From assembly GCA_965237995.1 (NCBI GenBank), contig CBDEGO010000002.1:558001-622000 (forward strand): DNA of 64,000 nt. The letters are read 5' to 3'. Of this stretch, positions 58,536 through 64,000 are shown piece after piece. Origin of the DNA: JAAELZ01 sp965237995. GTDB taxonomy: Bacteria > Pseudomonadota > Gammaproteobacteria > Arenicellales > Poriferihabitantaceae. How positions within the stretch are numbered: position 1 is the stretch's first letter; every line of letters begins with the position of its first letter. Under the pieces are notes generated by a model that worked only from the letters and a program-made list of their open reading frames with translations, was not told the DNA's origin and did not search any database. Made by a program: the position numbers and the translations under genes.

Positions 58536-60308
58536 CTAATCTTTGGGCTTACGCAGTTTGATTCCTAATTCGCGCAATTGTTTGTCGTCCACATCGTTCG
58601 GCGCTTGCGTTAACAAGCAAGATGCTTTTTGTGTTTTAGGAAATGCAATTACATCGCGGATAGATTCCACACCCGCCATCATCGCGCATACGCGATCTAT
58701 GCCGAACGCCATGCCGCCATGTGGAGGAGCGCCATACTTTAGTGCTTCGAGTAGGAAGCCAAATTTACTATTGGCTTCTTCTTCGCCGATGCCTAATACG
58801 TCTAATACTTTTTGCTGTAAGTCGCTGCGATGAATACGAATTGAACCACCGCCAATTTCCGAGCCGTTTAATACTAAATCATAGGCACGAGAAATAACCG
58901 AGCTTGGGTCAGAATCAAGTGCGTCAATTTGATCTTCGCACGGCGCTGTAAACGGATGATGTAATGATTGGTAACGGTTAGCGCCGTCATCCCACTCAAC
59001 TAATGGGAAGTCTGTCACCCAAATTGGCGCCCAGTCTTCATTGATTAAATTCATATTGGCGGCTATTTGACCTCTTAATGCACCCAGTGAGTCGTTCACC
59101 ACTCTAGCGCTATCTGCGCCGAAGAAGATGAGGTCGCCTGTTTTTGCTTCAGTCCGCGCTAGTATGCTTGTAACGACATCGTCAGGGATAAACTTCAAAA
59201 TGGGCGACTGCAAGCCCTCCATTCCAATGTCAGCATCATTGACTTTAATATAAGCCAAGCCTTTAGCGCCGTAATTTGCAACAAATTGAGTATATCCGTC
59301 GATGTCTTTACGACTCAAAGCAGAAGCGCCCGGCACACGCATGGCAGCAACCCGGCCTTTAGGGTCGTTCGCTGGGCCAGAGAATACTTTAAATTCAACG
59401 CCCTGCATCAATTCAGTAATATCCACTAATTCTAGATCGATACGCATATCAGGGCGATCTGTACCAAACCGTGACATTGCCTCTGCGTACGTGATGGTTG
59501 GAAAGGTGTCGGGTAACGATTCACCTAATACCGCAACGAACAGCTTTTGCACCATCTCTGTCATTAGCGTCATGATGTCGTTTTCATCAATGAAAGACAT
59601 CTCTATATCTAGCTGCGTAAATTCTGGCTGACGGTCCGCGCGTAAATCTTCGTCTCTAAAGCAGCGAGCCACTTGGTAGTAACGCTCAAAACCAGAAACC
59701 ATCAACAACTGCTTAAACAATTGCGGAGACTGTGGAAGCGCAAAAAATTCGCCCGGATGGGTGCGACTTGGCACTAAATAATCGCGCGCGCCCTCTGGTG
59801 TCGAGCGCGTGAGAATAGGCGTTTCTAACTCAACAAAGTCTTGATTTTCTAGAAAACGGCGTAAGTTCTTAACCACTTCATGCCGCGTGCGCATTGTGTG
59901 CTGCATGACCGGACGACGCAAATCCAAAAAGCGATATTTAAGTCGTACCGCTTCGGTTATTTCTCTATCATCTTGCTGAAATGGCAGTGGATCAGAAATA
60001 CTTAATACTTCGATTTCTTTAGTCAACATCTCCACCATACCAGTTGGCATATTGGAATTAGTGGTGCCTTCAGGACGGTTTCGAACACGGCCAGTCATCT
60101 TCAAAACAAATTCATTACGCGCAGAATCAGCCAAAGCAAATGCTTCTGGCGTATCAGGGTCGATTACCACTTGCAAAATAGCGCTGCGATCACGCAAATC
60201 AATAAAAATAACGCCACCATGATCTCGGCGGTTTTGCACCCAACCAACAACCGTAACGGTTTGGTCGATAAGTGATTCGTTTATATCGCCGCAGAGATGC
60301 GTCCGCAT
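58536..60308 (-). CDS. aspS: Aspartate--tRNA ligase
   Basis: The 590-residue bacterial-type enzyme has the N-terminal anticodon-binding OB fold (VTVVGWVQNRRDHGG), class II motif 2 (FRDEDLRADRQPEF), a GAD insertion domain and motif 3 (GMAFGIDRVCAMM). Whether it is discriminating or also charges tRNA-Asn depends on gatCAB, which is not in the window. It lies 36 bp after fmdB. Confidence 0.97.
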   Translation of the reverse strand: MRTHLCGDINESLIDQTVTVVGWVQNRRDHGGVIFIDLRDRSAILQVVIDPDTPEAFALADSARNEFVLKMTGRVRNRPEGTTNSNMPTGMVEMLTKEIEVLSISDPLPFQQDDREITEAVRLKYRFLDLRRPVMQHTMRTRHEVVKNLRRFLENQDFVELETPILTRSTPEGARDYLVPSRTHPGEFFALPQSPQLFKQLLMVSGFERYYQVARCFRDEDLRADRQPEFTQLDIEMSFIDENDIMTLMTEMVQKLFVAVLGESLPDTFPTITYAEAMSRFGTDRPDMRIDLELVDITELMQGVEFKVFSGPANDPKGRVAAMRVPGASALSRKDIDGYTQFVANYGAKGLAYIKVNDADIGMEGLQSPILKFIPDDVVTSILARTEAKTGDLIFFGADSARVVNDSLGALRGQIAANMNLINEDWAPIWVTDFPLVEWDDGANRYQSLHHPFTAPCEDQIDALDSDPSSVISRAYDLVLNGSEIGGGSIRIHRSDLQQKVLDVLGIGEEEANSKFGFLLEALKYGAPPHGGMAFGIDRVCAMMAGVESIRDVIAFPKTQKASCLLTQAPNDVDDKQLRELGIKLRKPKD

Positions 60309-60344
60309 ACTGATAACCTCGTAATTATTGATTCGAATGCCGCC

Positions 60345-60662
60345 TTATGCGGCGCTCGCTTGTTTAGAACTTGAGTTTTTATCACTCTTACTTGAGCCGC
60401 TTGCACTAGAAGTATTTTTCTTATCGGAAGCTCCGTCTTTTTTCGCAGCAGGCTTGTCCTCTGAATTAGCTTTAGGTTTATTATTTTTGAAATCGGTCTC
60501 GTACCAGCCCGTACCTTTTAGCTGGAACGCAGCGGCTGAAATTTTCTTTCTCAAGGACTCACCACTGCACTCAGGGCAAAACACCAAGGCATCGTCTGAC
60601 ATCTTTTGAATCGCCTCTAATTCATGGCTGCATTCTGTACAAACATATTCATAGATGGGCAT
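60345..60662 (-). CDS. FmdB-family zinc ribbon protein
   Basis: The 105-residue protein has an N-terminal zinc ribbon with two Cys pairs (VCTECSHE and VFCPECSG) and the family start MPIYEYVC. The rest is a Ser/Lys/Ala-rich tail, probably disordered. The family is thought to be regulatory and is conserved before aspS in this group. No function is settled. Confidence 0.9.
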   Translation of the reverse strand: MPIYEYVCTECSHELEAIQKMSDDALVFCPECSGESLRKKISAAAFQLKGTGWYETDFKNNKPKANSEDKPAAKKDGASDKKNTSSASGSSKSDKNSSSKQASAA

Positions 60663-60820
60663 AATTTTATCCTTTGGAGTGTATTTTTAGAGTTGGATAT
60701 AGTTAAGTCTAATTCACAATACTTCAAACGTTTCGCTACTCTGATAGACCTGATACAAATACTCGAAGTATAAATTCGCGCGGATTATAAATGAAAACCA
60801 GAAGCCAGCCTCAGTAATTT

Positions 60821-61930
60821 CTACTGAAATCGCCGTTCTCTTGCGTCGCCTACCCAAGCGAGATCGTCCGCCGAGTTATCTTGTCGTATTCCATTTTTAT
60901 CCACAAAACGGTGGCCAAATACCATGCCCTCACTCACATTGGCACTGGAGCCTAGATAAGTGTGCTCGAATATTTGACTTTTAGACACCTTTGCCCCCGC
61001 TTTCAATACGCAGCCATGGGCAATCCAAACCGGACCCATTAGCTCGCAACCATCTTCAATTTTTGTATTTGAACCTACATATACCGTGCCTTCAACCCGA
61101 ATCTCAGACCAGTTAGCATCTACATTCAGACCAACCCAAACGTGTGGTAACACCTCTTTACCTGGCATTTTTATCGTACGCATTTCACCTCGCATCAACC
61201 GCTGATTGGTTAACCAATAATCATGCAACTGGCCAATATCAATCCACGTAAATGGCAGGTTGAGTGCTTGAAATGGTAAACCAAGTTCTACCACTTTAGG
61301 CAACAGTTCACTACCAATATCGTACTCGACACCTGATGGAATCAAGTCAATCACCTCTGGTTCAAAAAAGTAAATCCCCGTATTCACTTGGGTAGATTGC
61401 GCCTCTTCAACAGAAGGCTTTTCCTGAAAAGAAGTAATTTGGCCAGATTCATCGCTGACCACAACACCGTAGTCTGAAACTCGGGCGCGCTCCACCTCTA
61501 ATGTCACAATACTCGCCTTTGCGCCGCTAGCCCAATGCTTACGTACTGCAGCAGTTAAATCTAAGTCGATAATCGCATCACCACAAACAACTAAGGTAGT
61601 GTCATCAAAAAAACTGCCGAATTCTTGGATCCGTTTAATACCGCCAGCAGAACCAACCGGTTCAGCGACGACCTCTCCTTCCTCAATATGGCCTTCAAAC
61701 GAATAACCTATATCAACACCCCACTTTCGCCCATCACCAAAATAGGATTCAATTTGGTGAGCTTGATGGCTCACATTGATCATGATCTCCCTAAAACCAT
61801 GAAGCGCCAGCTCTTCAATCAAATACTCCATTACTGGCTTACCAACAACAGGAATCATCGGTTTTGGCAAACGATGAGTTAAAGGTTGTACTCGAGTGCC
61901 GCGCCCTGCGGCCAAAATCATAGCTTTCAT
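60821..61930 (-). CDS. Sugar-1-phosphate nucleotidyltransferase with left-handed beta-helix tail
   Basis: The 369-residue protein starts MKAMILAAGRGTRVQPLTHRLPKP, the signature of nucleotidyltransferases such as mannose-1-phosphate guanylyltransferase, and has VCGDAIIDLDL (metal Asp), FQEKPS and a C-terminal left-handed beta-helix region (VGLNVDANWSEIRVEGTVYVG and GSNTKIEDGCELMGP). It makes an NDP-sugar for surface polysaccharide. The nucleotide and sugar cannot be stated. Its start is followed upstream by the ferredoxin gene on the same strand. Confidence 0.82.
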   Translation of the reverse strand: MKAMILAAGRGTRVQPLTHRLPKPMIPVVGKPVMEYLIEELALHGFREIMINVSHQAHQIESYFGDGRKWGVDIGYSFEGHIEEGEVVAEPVGSAGGIKRIQEFGSFFDDTTLVVCGDAIIDLDLTAAVRKHWASGAKASIVTLEVERARVSDYGVVVSDESGQITSFQEKPSVEEAQSTQVNTGIYFFEPEVIDLIPSGVEYDIGSELLPKVVELGLPFQALNLPFTWIDIGQLHDYWLTNQRLMRGEMRTIKMPGKEVLPHVWVGLNVDANWSEIRVEGTVYVGSNTKIEDGCELMGPVWIAHGCVLKAGAKVSKSQIFEHTYLGSSANVSEGMVFGHRFVDKNGIRQDNSADDLAWVGDARERRFQ

Positions 61931-61950
61931 ATAGATATTAAATATTACTT

Positions 61951-62214
61951 TTAACTAAGTACCGCTGCTTTAGCGGTAAGACGGTGATACTTTTCCAGTA
62001 ACTGATCTTTAGTTTCAACATGCTGTTCGTTCTCAGGGATGCAGTCTACAGGGCAAACCTCTACACATTGTGGAGTATCAAAATGCCCTACGCACTCAGT
62101 GCATTTTGTCCAGTCTATTTCGTAAATTTCCTCACCCATGTAAATCGCTTCGTTGGGACATTCTGGCTCACATACATCGCAGTTGATGCAATCGTCGTCA
62201 ATCTTAAGTGCCAT
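61951..62214 (-). CDS. yfhL: YfhL-type 2[4Fe-4S] ferredoxin
   Basis: The 87-residue ferredoxin has two cluster motifs (CINCDVCEPECP and CTECVGHFDTPQCVEVCP), with the wider second spacing typical of YfhL/Alvin-type ferredoxins that have very negative potentials. It lies 6 bp after coaD, as in other gammaproteobacteria. Its redox partner is unknown. Confidence 0.93.
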   Translation of the reverse strand: MALKIDDDCINCDVCEPECPNEAIYMGEEIYEIDWTKCTECVGHFDTPQCVEVCPVDCIPENEQHVETKDQLLEKYHRLTAKAAVLS

Positions 62215-62220
62215 CAGTCG

Positions 62221-62700
62221 TTAGGTGTATTTGGCTTGCAACGCTTTATATACATGCTTGGGCACAAACTGCGATACATCGCCGCCCAACTTGCTAATTT
62301 CCTTCACCAGCGAAGCAGAAATAAAGGTATGATTTTCAGCGGGCGTCAAAAACACGGTTTCAATGGTGCTATCTAAACGCCGATTCATAGAAGCCAATTG
62401 AAATTCATATTCAAAGTCGGACACCGCGCGCAAGCCGCGCAGAATAACTTGCGCATCGACCTCTTTAACGAAATCAACCAGTAGCCTAGAAAACCCAATC
62501 ACCTCAATGTTATCTTGACTATCAGTCACCTCTTTAATCATCCCGACCCTTTCTTCGACGCTAAACAAGGGGTCTTTCCCGGGGTTGGATGCGACCGCAA
62601 CCACCAAGCGGGAAAACATTTTCGCACCGCGTTCTATTAAATCAACATGCCCTTCAGTGACAGGGTCGAAGGTACCGGCGTAAACGGCTGTATTAAACAT
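62221..62700 (-). CDS. coaD: Phosphopantetheine adenylyltransferase
   Basis: The 159-residue protein starts AVYAGTFDPVTEGHVDL (the TxGH nucleotidyl transfer motif), with LRGLRAVSDFEYEFQLA and ISASLVKEISKLGGD. It performs the fourth step of coenzyme A synthesis. Its start overlaps the end of rsmD by 8 bp. Confidence 0.97.
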   Translation of the reverse strand: MFNTAVYAGTFDPVTEGHVDLIERGAKMFSRLVVAVASNPGKDPLFSVEERVGMIKEVTDSQDNIEVIGFSRLLVDFVKEVDAQVILRGLRAVSDFEYEFQLASMNRRLDSTIETVFLTPAENHTFISASLVKEISKLGGDVSQFVPKHVYKALQAKYT

Positions 62701-63277
62701 CGATAGGTGCTCTTGGAAAACTAGATTGAAACTGCGCGAGAGTATAACGTACCGCTCCTTTTTGTGCTTGTTTCAATGTCACCCAAGACTCAGGAATGGG
62801 CAAGACTTTTAACTCACTGGGCGACTCAATATAAACAAGGCCATCCACTTTAAGCAAACTCTTTTTATTAATGTGGTAACTAGCTTTAGCCAGTTCATCC
62901 GTTGCAAATGGCGGATCTAAAAAAATAATATCGAATTGCTTGTCACAAGTCGCAATATATTGCAAGCCAGCGCAATTGGTGACATCTATTTGCTTATCGG
63001 TATCAATCAGTTCCTTATTCGCTCGCAAGGCTTTTACTACTTTCAAATTTTTCTCAACTAATACCGTATGCTTAGCACCGCGAGAAATTGCTTCAAAACC
63101 TAAAGCCCCGCTTCCGGCGTACAAATCCAAACAACTCGCCCCATCAATCGACAAACTTAACCAATTGAACAGGGTCTCGCGCACCGCGTCTGGCGTCGGT
63201 CGTAAGGCATTGACAGGTGGAAAATTTAACATTCGGCTTCGCCATTTCCCTCCAATAATTCGAACTCGTGCAGACAT
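62693..63277 (-). CDS. rsmD: 16S rRNA (guanine-966-N2)-methyltransferase RsmD
   Basis: The 194-residue protein has the RsmD start RIIGGKWRSRML, RPTPDAVRETLFNWL, the SAM site CLDLYAGSGALGFEA and the catalytic DPPF in FLDPPFATDE. It methylates G966 of 16S rRNA. It is divergent from ftsY, the usual arrangement. Confidence 0.96.
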   Translation of the reverse strand: MSARVRIIGGKWRSRMLNFPPVNALRPTPDAVRETLFNWLSLSIDGASCLDLYAGSGALGFEAISRGAKHTVLVEKNLKVVKALRANKELIDTDKQIDVTNCAGLQYIATCDKQFDIIFLDPPFATDELAKASYHINKKSLLKVDGLVYIESPSELKVLPIPESWVTLKQAQKGAVRYTLAQFQSSFPRAPIDV

Positions 63278-63389
63278 AGTTAAAAATATGCTTAATTATT
63301 GAACCCTAACGCAGATTGTCGATTTAGAAAAGTACCTAAGGATGATAGGATACGCGCCTTCTAATGTCATCGATTTCCCTAAAAATAAA

Positions 63390-64000
63390 ATGAGCGAACA
63401 AAAGTCTGGCGGTTTATTTGGTCGCCTAGGTAAAACTCGCGAATCCCTTGGTTCAGGCTTATTCGGCCTGTTCAAACGCGGCATTAAGATCGATGACGCT
63501 CTATTCGACGAAGTTGAAGATAATTTAATCATGGCCGACTTAGGCGTGGAAGCCAGCCAAAAGTTGACCGACGAACTCAGACAGCGCGTTAAAAACAGCA
63601 AACTAGAACACGCTGATGAACTAACAGACTTAATGCGCGAAGTATTGACTAAGCAGTTAAGTTCCGTCGAACAACCATTTGTAGTCAACAACGAAACTAA
63701 ACCCATGGTGGTGTTAATGGTTGGCGTCAACGGCGTTGGCAAAACCACTACCTTGGCAAAACTTGCCCACAAGCTTAAGCAAGAAGGTCATTCCGTGATG
63801 ATGGCCGCTTGCGACACTTTTCGCGCTGCAGCCATTGAACAACTTAAAATGTGGGGCGAACGTCTTGATATCCCAGTTATCGCCCAACAACACGGTGGTG
63901 ACGCCGCCGCTGTCGCATTCGACGCTTATCAATCCGCCGCAAGCAAAGGAGTAGACGTATTATTAATCGACTCAGCAGGCCGCCAACACACACATGGCGA
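63390..64000 (+). CDS. ftsY: Signal recognition particle receptor FtsY, C-terminus beyond window
   Basis: ATG at 63390 opens a frame that runs off the right edge after 203 codons. The N-terminal acidic A domain is nearly absent (the protein begins directly with GGLFGRLGKTRESLG), followed by the N domain (ADLGVEASQKLTDELR), the GTPase P-loop GVNGVGKTTTLAKLA, DTFRAAAIEQLK and a G3 motif DSAGRQHTHG, where DTAGR is usual. FtsY receives SRP-ribosome complexes at the membrane. The short A domain is common outside enterobacteria. Confidence 0.95.
   Translation, partial: MSEQKSGGLFGRLGKTRESLGSGLFGLFKRGIKIDDALFDEVEDNLIMADLGVEASQKLTDELRQRVKNSKLEHADELTDLMREVLTKQLSSVEQPFVVNNETKPMVVLMVGVNGVGKTTTLAKLAHKLKQEGHSVMMAACDTFRAAAIEQLKMWGERLDIPVIAQQHGGDAAAVAFDAYQSAASKGVDVLLIDSAGRQHTHG

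Overview
This window is chromosomal DNA from a gammaproteobacterium with moderate GC, probably marine or aquatic. The evidence is the order of conserved clusters (fmdB-aspS-yebC-ruvCAB-ybgC-tolQRAB-pal-cpoB; accA-tilS-pyrG-kdsA; ispD-ispF-rep-radC; ftsY against rsmD-coaD-ferredoxin), a 16S-tRNA-Ile-tRNA-Ala-23S-5S rRNA operon, Rep, RlmD and a PhoQ-type kinase. I cannot name a genus from sequence alone.

Layout. 1-8.1 kb holds a metabolic and accessory stretch: a ketopantoate-reductase-like gene cut by the window edge, an oxalyl-CoA-synthetase-like ligase, a PLP transsulfuration-type lyase, a sterol-desaturase-family hydroxylase, a hotdog thioesterase, RhlE, a DUF4344 putative metallopeptidase and a cupin. 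8.4-10.3 kb is a graveyard of insertion sequences: a decayed 1.22 kb IS3-family element with recognisable inverted ends abuts the stump of an IS481-like transposase. 10.3-25.2 kb carries tRNA-Phe, ftsB-eno, a catalytically dead subtilase autotransporter next to a membrane spermidine-synthase-like protein, rlmD, a 46-residue membrane ORF, glyA, kdsA-pyrG and tilS-accA. 25.3-30 kb runs rightward: a PP-loop ATPase with a translationally coupled TusA-like sulfur carrier, then a glycine-zipper protein, a PepSY protein, an OmpR-family regulator and a PhoQ-like kinase, preceded by three direct repeats at exact 11-bp spacing. 30-42.9 kb holds radC, rep, ispF, ispD, mfd, a CsiV-like protein, a Trm112-like protein, an ABC exporter, a membrane metallophosphoesterase and an M43 metalloprotease.

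43.1-49.1 kb is a complete rRNA operon on the minus strand, driven by three tandem promoters that each have 16-bp spacing, with boxA sites, 16S and 23S processing stems and a terminator. 49.2-63.3 kb is almost entirely minus-strand housekeeping: DUF937, cpoB, pal, tolB, tolA, tolR, tolQ, ybgC, ruvB, ruvA, ruvC, yebC, aspS, fmdB, a sugar nucleotidyltransferase, a ferredoxin, coaD and rsmD. ftsY starts divergently and is cut by the right edge.

Points worth most attention: tolA appears split by a single extra base just after its start, which removes the membrane anchor from the reading frame; the subtilase-like protein lacks its catalytic triad; the PP-loop/TusA pair looks like an RNA-thiolation module without a settled function; the two-component operon has a clear candidate operator and contains a broken Tat-signal mini-ORF. 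I found no CRISPR array, prophage or toxin-antitoxin pair.
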